DNA of 64,000 bases, from NCBI GenBank assembly GCA_028673005.1, contig CM054113.1:37514117-37578116 (forward strand). The letters are read 5' to 3'. The DNA is from Tanypteryx hageni (lineage: Eukaryota > Arthropoda > Insecta > Odonata > Petaluridae). The notes beneath the pieces were generated by a model, which saw only the letters and a program-made list of their open reading frames with translations, searched no databases and was not told the DNA's origin. Position numbers and translations under genes: made by a program. Numbering within the stretch: the first letter of the stretch is position 1; every line of letters starts with the position of its first letter. This document shows positions 22,434 through 33,595 of the stretch, piece by piece.

Positions 22434-22958
22434 TCACCTGCTCCAACATCCTCTCTCTCTCTTCACCTCCACCCTTCTGCTCAAACTTTGCTCAAAATCA
22501 GTCGAGGACTTTACTCGAATATGCGCACCGCGTACACTTGTATCGAACGCCTTGTACCAGGAAAAAAACTTCCCCCGAATTGCCGCCCCGAACGAGGGAG
22601 AGAACGGGATAAGAGGAGAAGAAGAAGGGAGAGGATGCAAGATGGGCAAAAAAAGATCGACCCATCTGGAAGCTCTCGCGCCATCCGCTCTCTCGCACGC
22701 GCCTCCATTCCCGTCTCTTTCGCTTTCCTCAAATTCCCATCCCTCCAACGAGGCCGCTCTCATCGCCTTCTCTAGCTCTTCCGCCGTGTTCTTCTTAGAC
22801 CATATGCTCGTATCCCACACGTTGGCGACAGTAAAGATCTCTCTCTTCCTCTGTCTCTCCGCCATACGTTCTTCCACTGTCATCTTGGCTCTCCCAGACT
22901 CTTTTGAGTATATCTCTTCAGCACTCGTTTGCTTGGAATTTATTATCAAGCGTCTCAC
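22434..22958 (-). CDS. Possible host coding exon, function unknown
   Basis: A 174-codon open frame whose first half is protein-like, not low-complexity: EEIYSKESGRAKMTVEERMA, then RKREIFTVANVWDTSIWSKK and EELEKAMRAASLEGWEFEES. This is a charged, probably helical segment with three tryptophans. The second half becomes Ser/Pro/Leu-rich where the plus strand turns pyrimidine-rich. I do not recognise the family. No strong acceptor was found just upstream. Overlapping plus-strand ORFs (22552-23043) are pyrimidine-rich Ser/Leu/Phe frames and less likely. It could be a chance ORF. Confidence 0.22.
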   Translation of the reverse strand: MRRLIINSKQTSAEEIYSKESGRAKMTVEERMAERQRKREIFTVANVWDTSIWSKKNTAEELEKAMRAASLEGWEFEESERDGNGGACERADGARASRWVDLFLPILHPLPSSSPLIPFSPSFGAAIRGKFFSWYKAFDTSVRGAHIRVKSSTDFEQSLSRRVEVKRERGCWSR

Positions 22959-23141
22959 GTTTCATCTTATCTCCACGCCTTTCGCGCTCTCTTTCTCTCT
23001 CTCTCTTCACGCTTTATATCCTGCTCAGAACTACATTACATGAACACAGTCCTCTTCTTTCTAGCTTCCAATTATTTATAATGCTTCGACAAACTGCCAA
23101 AAAACGTGTATTTCAGGAGTTTACTCCTCTATACTTTAAAA

Positions 23142-23470
23142 CAGTGGCGAGCAACCCAAGAGCCGCACGGGGCCCCCGTGAGCATTTTATGCGGCCTGCG
23201 AAGTTATTAAAATGTAATCTGTAAAATTTAACACACAAATTCATATCATATACATTTAAATTACGACAATAAAACACAAGATTGAAATGTTAATCCTAAA
23301 ACGTAATTTAGATTTGATTTTCACTGATATGATATTTCAGAATATCTAGTTAACGTCCGATTAAAAGCTTAACCCGGCCCGCCGAAGTATTGACAACTTG
23401 CAATGCGATTCGCCAAGGAATTCACAATCACCAATGTGACCAGCCAAATAGAAAAGGTTGATCACCACTG
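23142..23470. mobile_element. hAT-type MITE, first of a tandem pair
   Basis: 329 bp with terminal inverted repeats CAGTGGCGAGCAACC at the left and GGTTGATCACCACTG at the right, matching in 13 of 15 positions. The 8-bp flanks are CTTTAAAA (23134-23141) and TTTTAAAA (23471-23478), one mismatch, as expected for hAT target duplications. The interior has no coding capacity and shares an ATGCGGCCTGCGAAG block with the next element. Confidence 0.8.
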
Positions 23471-23478
23471 TTTTAAAA

Positions 23479-23823
23479 CGGGGGTGGGGAAATTACGGTC
23501 CGCGAGCCACATGCGGCCTGCGAAGGTGTGCTGAAAAAGAGATTAGTAAAATTTAACGCATCCATATTTTTAAAATTCATATTATGATAATAAATCGTTT
23601 AATATTGAAATGTTAACCCTAAAAATCTCATTAGAATTAATTTACAATTATGTGATACATCAGAATCTCGACATAACTTACGATTTAAACTCTAATCCTC
23701 GCCGCCAAAGCATTGGCAACTTCCAATGCGACTCCCCGAAGGATTCGCTGCCATCAATGTGGCTCCTCAAAGTTCTGGTACCATTAGTGAAGCCCGCCAT
23801 ATAGAACAGGTTCCTCACACCTG
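23479..23823. mobile_element. hAT-type MITE, second of a tandem pair
   Basis: 345 bp starting CGGGGGTGGGGAA directly after the TTTTAAAA flank of the first MITE and ending TTCCTCACACCTG. The two ends are imperfect inverted repeats. The 8 bp that follow, CTTTAGAA, match the shared flank in 6-7 positions. Its interior is related to the first MITE (ATGCGGCCTGCGAAG, AGTAAAATTTAACGCA). Confidence 0.65.
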
Positions 23824-25019
23824 CTTTAGAATTTAATATCAGTGAAACATTACTGATAACGGCAGCTTTGTATATGAAGTAAGCATTTGGCTGTTGGAGA
23901 GATATGAATCTGATTTAAACCATAAGGCGCGATCGATTAATCTCTTGCAGAAATGAAATAATAATACACATTCCAAGTCGTGAATGATTTTACTAACATC
24001 AGATCTTTTCGGAATGTTAATCCAAAATATTTTTACAATTATGGAAATTATTAGCAAATTTTCTTTGAATTGATAGTGTGCTTGCGGTTACGATAGATTC
24101 ACATTACTTACCATATATCTACGTGGTCATTTGCGTAATTAATGAAAATATTTACCTTCTCTCATTTTCGTCAGCATAAATATATTGACATCAAATTATG
24201 GAACTTTTAAAACAACATGGGCCTTCTATAGTTCATGCCAATATAGGAATGATGTTTAGCGATAAAATTAAAATAATATCCAGCAATAGATTCTGCAATA
24301 AATTGTCCAACCACATTATCAAATCATTTTAGAGCGATTTAATTTTAGGAGAAGAAAATCAATTTACGATAGCTTCACATTGACGACGACATAACTCCAA
24401 AAGCTGAACTTTAATCGCAGGAGAAAACTTGAAGATAATTTTTCTCTCCGTCAGAAATAAAAATCTACAACCTGTAAATTTTAAAGTTTTTTACCATGCT
24501 TTCTTTCGAACCTGAAACTTCAATTAACCTAATTTAATTAAAAAACATAAAGTCACCGATTTTGTAATTTCACTAAACTTTAATCGACCAATTTCGATTT
24601 TTACGCTTTTTTACTTTTTGTTTGGCTAACTGACTGACAGCCGCATATCTTACCGCGTCGACTTCAATTAATTTCCGATGTCATGATCAATTTTCTCCGC
24701 TGATTAGTTTTACAATCTCCGGATTTCATCTTTGTTGTTTTGTTAAATTTTCAAAACACGGAGTGTACACCTACGTGTATACGATTACCCGTAATCTGCC
24801 TCTTCGACGCCGCCCTATCTCACGTCCTCTTTCTCCTATCCCGAGGCAGTGCGAGGTGGGATGGACCTAGTGCGGCATCTCTCACCCATCCTCCCCGGAA
24901 CATCCACCTCTTTCCCTTTCTCTGCAGCTCCCTTCATCCACTTCCATAAAACTCCCCTTCTCGCTTCTGCATCGAGATAAGTGTTTTCTCGGGAGGCGGT
25001 TAGCCCGCGGGATGCCTCA
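23824..25019. other. No gene recognised
   Basis: AT-rich to about 24720, then a moderately GC-rich stretch leading into the minisatellite. Short ORFs only. Confidence 0.3.
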
Positions 25020-25175
25020 TTCCCCTTCCCCTCCTCTCGCTCCCTCCTCTCGCTCCCTCCTCTCGCTCCCTCCTCTCGCTCCCTCCTCTCGCTCCCTCCT
25101 CTCGCTCCCTCCTCTCGCTCCATCCTCTCGCTCCATCCTCTCGCTCCATCCTCTCGCTCCCTCCTTTCTCTCTTC
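25020..25175. repeat. 13-bp minisatellite, CTCTCGCTCCCTC unit
   Basis: About eleven near-perfect copies of a 13-bp unit; the later copies carry CCATC in place of CCCTC. Because 13 is not a multiple of three, each frame reads a 13-residue Ser/Leu/Pro repeat. This explains the overlapping ORFs on both strands at 24836-25325. Confidence 0.95.
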
Positions 25176-27974
25176 CTTCACGCTCGCTCTTTTCTCCACC
25201 CATCCCTGATAATTCCCCGTCTTGGGCTCTCTTGCTACCGTCTCTATCTCTTCTACAACTTACTTACGTATTACCCTGTAATTCGCCAGACAGGCGGGTG
25301 TCAGGAGGTGAATGTCGCGTCGTAACGAACTCTCGTTTTCCCCAAACTTTCCTCCTTTAATTCTTTCTTTTCCACAACGGAAGATTCCCATGCTTCTTCT
25401 CTTCGTTTTCTTGCTCCACGTTATAAATAATTTGGAGCCAGTTGTTTATTTACGTCGTAAGGATCTTACCTTTCCTTCTTTATTCAAAGAGCTCTACCTT
25501 AACGGGATAATCTTGAGTCGAGCTCTCCTTATGGATGTCTCATGAAAGATTTGATAGTTTCAAAGTTTTCTTACGCTCACTAATTATTCTAACTCTTTTG
25601 GGTCAGACGTGATAATGAATTACTTTAACGCGAGAAAATGTTTAATTGTCTTAGTATAAAATTTCTTTTCGGTTATTTTTTCTAATCGGTTATCGCGAAG
25701 TAAAATTTAAAAACACGTGTCTTTTGTGAAAACATAATTGATTATCTTATCAAGCAAATCGAAATCGGATTGAGGTCATCGATTCTAAAAAAAATTATTA
25801 ATTAAATGTCACTATCAATCAATTGATCGGGTTAAGCCACTTTTAATCCTCTGAAGAATCATAGGAAGTTTCCAACGCCCATACGTACATCTACATGATA
25901 TCCTGCAAGTCACTTTATTGGTGGATGGCAGGGAGTGAAGTGCATCAGAAGTCCTTGGTTTTCCTACGGTAACTTTTCCTAGTATGTTGTCTTGTCGTCC
26001 TAGGGAAACTATATCGCTCCGTTCTACAATAAAATTTATCTCGCGAATTTTATCTTCGCTGTCCTCCCGTCCGAGATATGTCGGGCTTCTGATTTGATCT
26101 ACTGTCGCATTTCTAGTTCCTCCGACATAAATTTATTCAGCAGTTTAAATCTAGCCTTTAAATCTACGTTCCTCTAACCAACCCTATTTCAGATTTTTAT
26201 ATTAATGAAGTTACGCTTTATCGCAATTTCTCTTTACGAATCTAGCTGCCCTGCGCTGCACCTACAGTACAGGCTTTGGTGATCTATTGAAAGCTCAGTT
26301 CAAAATTTTTGAAAAGGTCCTATGTAAATTGTTTTGTACTTTCCCAATATCGTTTATATCCAAGTCAAGCGCGAGACTAGTCCGTACAGTTTTAATTTAT
26401 GATATTCCATTGAATTGTCTTTTTTTCGTTACATTTGGGTGATAGTGACCCATATTCGGTGGCATAGGTTGGATTTTGCGGGCATCCGGACTAGATTTTT
26501 CCAAGGCATTAACAGTCAATATCTAGCGTCCCCTGCCATCCCTAAACCGTGCGCTACTCGGGCGATAGTTAAGCCACTACTTGTGGGTTGAATTTATCGT
26601 TAGTTTATAAACCAAATATAACATTACAGTCGCTGACTTTTTCAACGCACGGTTAAATTGTGCGAAGTGGATAAACCTATAGTGAACCAAAAGGGAGATA
26701 TGAGTAGTTTTCACCAAGAATGGAACATTTGTGTACAATTTTCCCTTCTCACTGATACTGTATATTGGTATTGAATCAATAATCAATACGAAAATTAGTT
26801 CCGTTAAACCCTTCGCCGCCCACAACTTCTCAGAACGTCAGAAACTAAACCTCGACCGACCAGTATTATTCTCATGTTTGCGATACATTTTCATAAATCA
26901 TCACGTCAAGCGAATCTGCATTTCACGAACGAGAACTACTGATGTCATACCAATTTGTTGTTTTTTCTCCGGGGGAATTGCTTACTCTAGATTTATTTAT
27001 TTTTATACGATGGAAGTTCATAGATTGTGTGTAATGTGATTCATGTGCGTGAACTAATACAAACTGAAATAGCGGATACTATATTAACTGAAGCTGGTGA
27101 ATTTGGCAAGCGCTAAAATGAACAGAATAGTCTACTGAAGATAAGATGCTAATATTTTAGGTGATATAATTTGTCGTTTCCGAGGCAGATTAGATTTTAT
27201 AAATAGATGCTATTTTTAAGCTTTGGCGATTTCCAGATTAAGAAAATTGGACCGATAAAAATATTGATTTTTTCAAGCAATTTGAGGATATAAATGGTTA
27301 GTCGGTATCTATGTATAGTTATAAAATTCATTCGTCTGTGTTTATAACTAAAGACTTGCGTTCACTTTAACATCTTTTGACTCATCTCTAATTACGGCAT
27401 ATCCTAATCGCAAATTCTGGGCACACGAGCTTTCGTTTTAATTGGATGTCTTTGCCTGAGACGGCCTAAACGCCACTCAACCGAAACTGAAAAAGAAAAG
27501 GGAATCGGAGAGTTCTCCCTACCTTTGCTGCGGTTCCAGCGGTGGGAGAAGATATCCTCATCTTCCCGCGATGAGAGAAACTTCCTCTTGACGCACTCAA
27601 ACTCGCACACCACTGTAACACAGAATGGCCATATCACTTCAGTGGGGCGTATAAGACTAAGCTTAGAAAAGGGGAGAAGGGATTCACGAAGGAAATAAAG
27701 GGTAAAGGTTTGTTATTAGAAATGAAAGAAAGGGGGGATTCACAATCGCGCTACACCTGGAATGAGAAAAGAAACGAAACTTGACGGTAGTGCTTCTATC
27801 CGAAAAAAGATGAGGGACCTTAAATAGTCTTAGCGCTAGCAAAATCATTCAGAAAATTTGTATTACGATTCTTCTTCATTCCCAACAAGAACGTTCTTTT
27901 CACGTGGATTAAAAATTAAATATATTATTGAAAGTATAACGAATTATGCCTCTTCAAAAAATTAAATCGAAAAC
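25176..27974. other. No gene recognised
   Basis: Mixed-composition sequence with short ORFs on both strands (for example 25312-25545, 26577-26825, 26731-27039, 27404-27637). No motif, splice-bounded exon or repeat end was identified. Confidence 0.3.
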
Positions 27975-28857
27975 TTAACAAATAAACGGCGCAGTATACA
28001 TTGTACAAACATTTTCATACACGTGTATATACGTTTGATATCACTACACTTTTTGCCCCGAAATTAACTCTCCCCTCTGAGCGTCTTGTACAGAAATAGT
28101 GCCACTGGACGATATACAGTTACTTTTTTGAGACATATGGCTTAGTTAGTATTATTTGTGACTTCAGGCTGTACGTTTGGATGCATTTAAAACGAAATCC
28201 TTAGAGCCATTTTTGAGTAAATAGAATTTTGTTTTAAAATATCCAAGAATAAAGTACCCTTAATTGTTGCACAATATCATTTATCTCGTCAGAATGTCTT
28301 TTATGAGTGTTATTGTCCATAAATATGAGATATCATTCGATTTAGTTTAACCGTAAGGCTGTGGTAAGAGTTGGAATGGATCGCGGCGGAGGCGTGACGT
28401 CATAATGCCTAGGTAAGGTAGCTTAGCGTACATTATAATGTCACTGGACGGCATATAGTGTTCAAAAGATATATGGCTTACGTAGTATTATTTGTGACAT
28501 CAGGTTCTACAATTGGTATAATTTTAATCAAATTCTCTGTAGCCATTTTTGAGTAAATAAAATATTTCAAAAAATCGCCAAGAATAAACTACCCTTAATT
28601 TTTATTCAATATCATTTTTATAAAAAAGGGTCTGCAAAAGATGATATATTGCTGAAATACGAAATATCATTCGATTTCATATACGCTTTTGGGCCCTAGA
28701 TCGGCGAACAGACAGACAGACATACGGCATGGCGAAAACCACATTTATGAACTCAGGGACACCTAAAATGTGCATTTCCAACAAAATCTCGAAGTCGAAT
28801 TTTTTCACGATGACAATACTTTCTCAATATACTACATATACGAGAAAGTAAAAAGAA
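27975..28857 (+). repeat. Dispersed repeat family A, copy 2
   Basis: Aligns from end to end with 499-1405 on the same strand, starting TAAACGGCGCAGTATACA and ending GAGAAAGT. It retains the internal direct duplication (TATGGCTTAGTTAGTATT near 28137 and TATGGCTTACGTAGTATT near 28472) and the GACAGACAGACA stretch. A few short deletions distinguish it from copy 1, for example near 28080. No coding capacity. Confidence 0.8.
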
Positions 28858-29966
28858 CAATTTCCCTAGGTCACGTAATATTTTTGTAATGATGAATAAA
28901 TTGTTAATTATTTACTACTGCAACAGAAAATAGAGGAACTGCATCGACCTATCTTCGAAGCGGAGTTCCCTGGTCCTTCTCCACTTCCAAACACAACCAT
29001 GTCTCAAATAAAACTGAGTTAAGCGATGCTCGGATTTCCCGCCAAATCATAAGACGTCACGAGTTTTCTTCGTGACATTTGGGAGGTTAACTACTCGATA
29101 ACGAAGTGCTGGGAGGAGGAGAAGAAATGTTCATCCCTCGGTCCTTTACTTTTGCACCGTCAAATGGAGGCCGATAGATCGTATGGAAAAATATTTCTTT
29201 TAGTTTACAACCTATTTTGATAGCTTATAAGCCAGAATCGGTTAAGTTTAAGCAGCCTTCCGCGTGCATCTCATTGAAACTAATCATCGTTTTCCAATTT
29301 TAGTGCAAATTATTCATCGCAGTTTCCTGTATATTGAATGTTATATTTTATTTGTCAAAAGAAAACTAACAACATATTACCTGACGTCGATGTAGAAAAA
29401 GCGGTGAACGTTCGCTTTGTCATCAGTTAAGAGAGTTTTGCGGACGCCGAATGTAATATCATATTTAAACATGCCTATAAAAATGGAAGTATGACCAACC
29501 AGAATTATTTAAGAAGCATTCAGCCCATTTTTCTGGAAATACGTGGACACACTATTGAAAGTGCTTATGTGCAGCACATTAATAATAACGGAAAAATATT
29601 TTGTCTATTACTCAATTTGCCCTCGACATTTAATGCGAATTGTCTATACGAAAGTAATTCATCGGAGGAAGCAAAGAGCCATTTAACCGTGCTTCGGGCG
29701 TGGCACCAGAGTAGACTAGGGAGTGAAGCGAGGAGAAACTCGGAAACTCGTCTACCAAATTGCCAGAGTTGAACGTGCGTCATCAGGGAAGAATCTAGTC
29801 AAGCGCATGTGGGCCAGAACGCATGAAACTAAATGAAGCAAGCAAATTGGAAACTTATTCGTCAAATTTCAGCTATCGGTCAAGAAACCATTGTCAAAAA
29901 GAAGCTTTTTGAGGAAAGAATAACGAAAGTTGAAAGGAAGGGGAACGAACGTTGAGATGTGATATA
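28858..29966. other. No gene recognised
   Basis: Overlapping ORFs at 29491-29783 on the two strands have no recognisable motif. Confidence 0.3.
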
Positions 29967-29970
29967 TTAA

Positions 29971-30548
29971 CCCTTAAATGCTACACTATGGGTGAAAAAA
30001 CACCCAGAGCAGCTGTGTTTACTATAGCTCAAGAATTTACGGAGTAAACATCGTCCCCCCTTAGATATGCCTTCCCCTAAGTCTTCTACTACTGTTTTCA
30101 CTTCACTCTAAGACCTTGGTCATAGCGTGTCGTTGTATTAGAGATCTTTCTATAGTGGAGCTCAAAGTATTTTTGAGGATTTTATATATTACCGCTGCGA
30201 AAAAAGATAATCATGTTGACACAAACTATATTCGGTGAAGTGCACATCATGCAAGCAGATTGTTTGTTGTCAACATCGCAATATAATCTGTGAAAACTGT
30301 ATTAAAAATAGATCAGAAGATAGCTCATAAAGTGATTTTTAATATTTTTTGTTGAAATTCATTTTGTATCATTACTAATTTTGTACTGCTTCTATGTGCA
30401 GTACAAGATATGAGCATTTTTAATAAAAACATCTGTACTTGTTGTTAAAAACATGTATTCATACTAAATCCGCATACGAAAGCTGCCGGGTGAAAATTCA
30501 CCCGTGTGTAGTAGTAGCCTGGTTTTTTAGATGTGTAATCTTTAAGGG
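29971..30548 (+). mobile_element. piggyBac-type non-autonomous element
   Basis: 578 bp flanked by TTAA on both sides (29967-29970 and 30549-30552), the piggyBac target. The left end CCCTTAAATGCTACAC and the reverse complement of the right end CCCTTAAAGATTACAC form the terminal inverted repeats. Just inside each end lies a small hairpin, GGGTGAAAAAACACCC at the left (about 29990-30005) and GGGTGAAAATTCACCC at the right (about 30488-30503). The interior retains only the end of a transposase, so it is an internally deleted derivative. Confidence 0.85.
30235..30330 (+). pseudogene. piggyBac transposase Cys-rich C-terminal remnant
   Basis: The frame reads VKCTSCKQIVCCQHRNIICE followed by NCIKN and stops at 30330. 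The spacing C-x2-C, C-x2-H, C-x2-C corresponds to the cysteine-rich zinc-binding tail of piggyBac transposases. The catalytic DDD domain and the N-terminus are absent. An AATAAA-like signal lies downstream at about 30421-30427, inside the element. Confidence 0.75.
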
Positions 30549-30552
30549 TTAA

Positions 30553-33445
30553 AAAGGTTATGAAAAAACATGAATAACTATAAGTTTATTCAATCGGCTT
30601 CTTACTTTATCTTGAAAATTAATGGAATGCACTTTTGACAGTGTTATTTGACTTGCGAAACGTCTTGTTCCTTTACAAGGACTGGCTCAGCCTGATTTCC
30701 TTTCGCCAAGCTAATGGCCTCTCGAGATTAATTATGTCCTTTACAAACCTTTATAATTCAGAATCTGTTGTTTATTTATCAACAACGCGCTTAGTGGTAT
30801 TAAAAAGTGGTAATGTCCTATTCGTTTTGATAATATCGCTTTAATGAAATTTCTGCAACATTTCCGCAATCGCGGGAAGTATTGTAGGAAAAAATATTTC
30901 TCTTTTACGATGAAAAGAAGAAAAAATTGGTAGTATGCTTGGAGTAATATCACATTAGGCAATTTCCGAACGGAAATACCTTTTGAATTTGATCGCAATT
31001 ATAAATGAACAGATAAGATATTAAATGTGACACAATATACTTCTCTATAAGGATAACTACGATTCTGGGTCTTCAGACGTGATTTAGACCTCACCATCCA
31101 CCCAGTGTTTGCTGTTTCGGTTTCTTAAATAAAGCCTCTTCATTTACCTATGGCTACCGTAGGTATTCTTTTATTTCCGCGAAAGTCCTCAATTTTGGAC
31201 TGAAAACACCAGTAGTTGGAAGTATTTCTAAGATGATTAATTCATCCGGGATTTCGAATCATGGATTTACTTTCTTTTAAAGAAATTCATTTTTGGATGC
31301 ATTTTGAGTGATCATGTTGAATTATGCTTCATAAGTCAGATCGTAATCCGATTGCTATATTTAAGTTAGGCAACAATTTCGAATGTTTAGAAGAGTAGTT
31401 TATTTTTCCAATTATCATGCAAGATAATAATTTTGTCAATTATCAGGACGTATAAATTTTAACATAACCAACTTATGACACATGAGGGAGAGGGTCGTTT
31501 TCTATATTTGGCGGCCCGAACGCAACAGTAAATCATTAGTAATTAAAAAAAAACCGACTCTGTGGTGGCAGGCGAATTGGCGGAAGTTTTAGAAAACTAA
31601 GGATATATGGATATAATCAGTGCGGTATATCAAAGAAATTATGCCCCAGGGTCCTGCGTTCTTGATCTAAAACTTGTGATTTTGGCTTCGGTCGTGGGGA
31701 TGTCTCTTTATCCTCTCTCCACCTTATGGCGTTCCGTCGCCTTTTGGTAGTCTTCACAAGAGTTTTCCTCGAATTAATCCCCGCCAACTGCGGTAGATAT
31801 TTGTTGCGAACGACGCGTATATCCTGCCGTTGGTGTTCTGTTCGTTGGCGTACACGAGATTGAGCGGTCACCGGTGCTAGATTTTTTCAAGTCCTTCACC
31901 TTCGACCTCTTACGACCCCGGGAGATAGATTCGCCTCATTCAATATGGCGAACACAAAATTTTAGGATACGTTTTTAATTCATCTCATCCTCTCTCTCGA
32001 ATTTGGAATATGTGACTAGCAAAGGTGCATCGGAAACGTTCTGGCTCATCGCAACATATTCGTGTTTCTCTATATTGGGCACCCTTTGATCTTGGGTCCC
32101 CTAGCCACGTGAGGGAGATATTTTTGTTCTTTTTAAAATTTATGGCGGTCTTGTTTATGACGCTCAAGGCTCATTTTGCGTTCCTTCTAACGAAATTAAA
32201 GAACAAAAAAGGTAGCATCAGGACGCCAAAAGGAAATCATCAACTTTTTCACCTACTTTTTGTTGCTTTTTGATTATTTTGTTCTAGGTCATCATTTCAT
32301 AAATTTCATCCGCATTCTAGTATACATAGGAGTGATTAATTCTCTCTCCTTATCCTGTATTAAGTTCATTATAATTATTTATTCGATGCGGCATCTGGCG
32401 GAAAGTGGTTTTACCAGTCTTGAGGAAAAGAACTTTTTGTGTGTCACTTTTGTCGACTGTGTGCTGCGATATTTCCTATGATGGATGACTTTCCCAACTT
32501 TCCATCCACCTGACCAAATTTCGTCGAACGTTCCCGTGCATTCCTTTAATACATTCTTTTTATATCTTTATCTCCTATTGATACGCAGCCTTGAGTCAGC
32601 CTCCGAAACAACCGAGCTCTGAAATTTTGATGAGGTCCTGGGAGTTGCGCTGTCTCTCCGTCTGGTGGCACCTGCGTCGCATGCCCCGGCTTCAACGGTC
32701 GCTCACTCTTTAAAAATTGAAGGAATGCAGATCGTAACCTAGTTTCGTAGTCATAACCAAGAAGAGAAGATGGGGAAGAGAGAGAGAGAGTCTGCGTGGT
32801 CCTTATTTGCATTTCCCGTTCCCCATCCCGGTGGCGAAATGAAGGCAGTTTCTAAAGGCTATTTACCATTAACCCCGTCCTATGAGTGTAGTTTAAGCTT
32901 TTTACAGACCCGAAATGGATGTTTGCGAGATGATATCATCCGAAATGCAAGGGAAATTAAAAGAATGGTGAAACTTTCAGGAGGCCATGCATCTTACAGT
33001 GGAGTTGTGAGTGATGAGGGCTTTTGAGGTCTCGGCGCGGGTCGAAAGAAGATTGGAGGTTACGCGGTTAAGGAGAAGTGGGAGGGTTGGGGTGAGGATA
33101 CTGTGTGTCATTTAGCAAGCCTTTTCCATACTCGTGGTGATACATTAGGTTCGGTGTTGGGATTACCCTAATTTCCGCTTTTATGCCGCTGTAACGAGTT
33201 TATTCAACCCCTATAGTTGGGCTATAATTTTCAATGTACGAGCACATTCTTTGTTATTTTCCATGGTCGCGTTTGGAATACATAATTTTTTTCCAGGTGG
33301 AGAACCATTGAAGTTATTTTTCGAGGTAAAAAAATCGAGACCAATCAAATTCTGTGCAATTTTACGAAACAATTATAATAAAGCTTATCAAACTAAAGAA
33401 TTGCCGATACCGCCTTAAAGCTGAAAACGAATTCAAGGATAAGTG
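30553..33445. other. No gene recognised
   Basis: Short ORFs without support (for example 30635-30844, 31617-31871, 32546-32812 and 32770-33027). No splice-bounded exon or repeat end identified. Confidence 0.3.
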
Positions 33446-33595
33446 CTCAAGTATCAAAAATTGAAAAGTTAAGTACTATCTTAGGCATCTCCGATAGCCA
33501 TGACAAGGTTATGAAAAAGTGGTTCTTCATAGCCGAGTCATGGCTATCGGAGATACCGAAGAAAAGTACTTAATTTTTCAATTTTTATACTTAAG
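33446..33595. repeat. Long imperfect hairpin (about 58-bp arms)
   Basis: The left arm 33446-33504 (CTCAAGTATCAAAAATTGAA ... CTCCGATAGCCATGAC) and right arm 33537-33595 (GTCATGGCTATCGGAG ... ending TTTTTATACTTAAG) are inverted repeats with a few mismatches and a one-base length difference. They are separated by a 32-bp loop. No flanking duplication or protein is evident. It could be a fold-back element or a template for a hairpin RNA. Confidence 0.9.

Noticed and set aside
25020..25175. CRISPR-like regular repeat
   Set aside because: The 13-bp units are contiguous without spacers and the DNA is eukaryotic.
24836..25325. Arg/Glu/Gly and Ser/Leu/Pro repeat proteins on both strands
   Set aside because: Translations of the 13-bp minisatellite; a period not divisible by three makes every frame repetitive.
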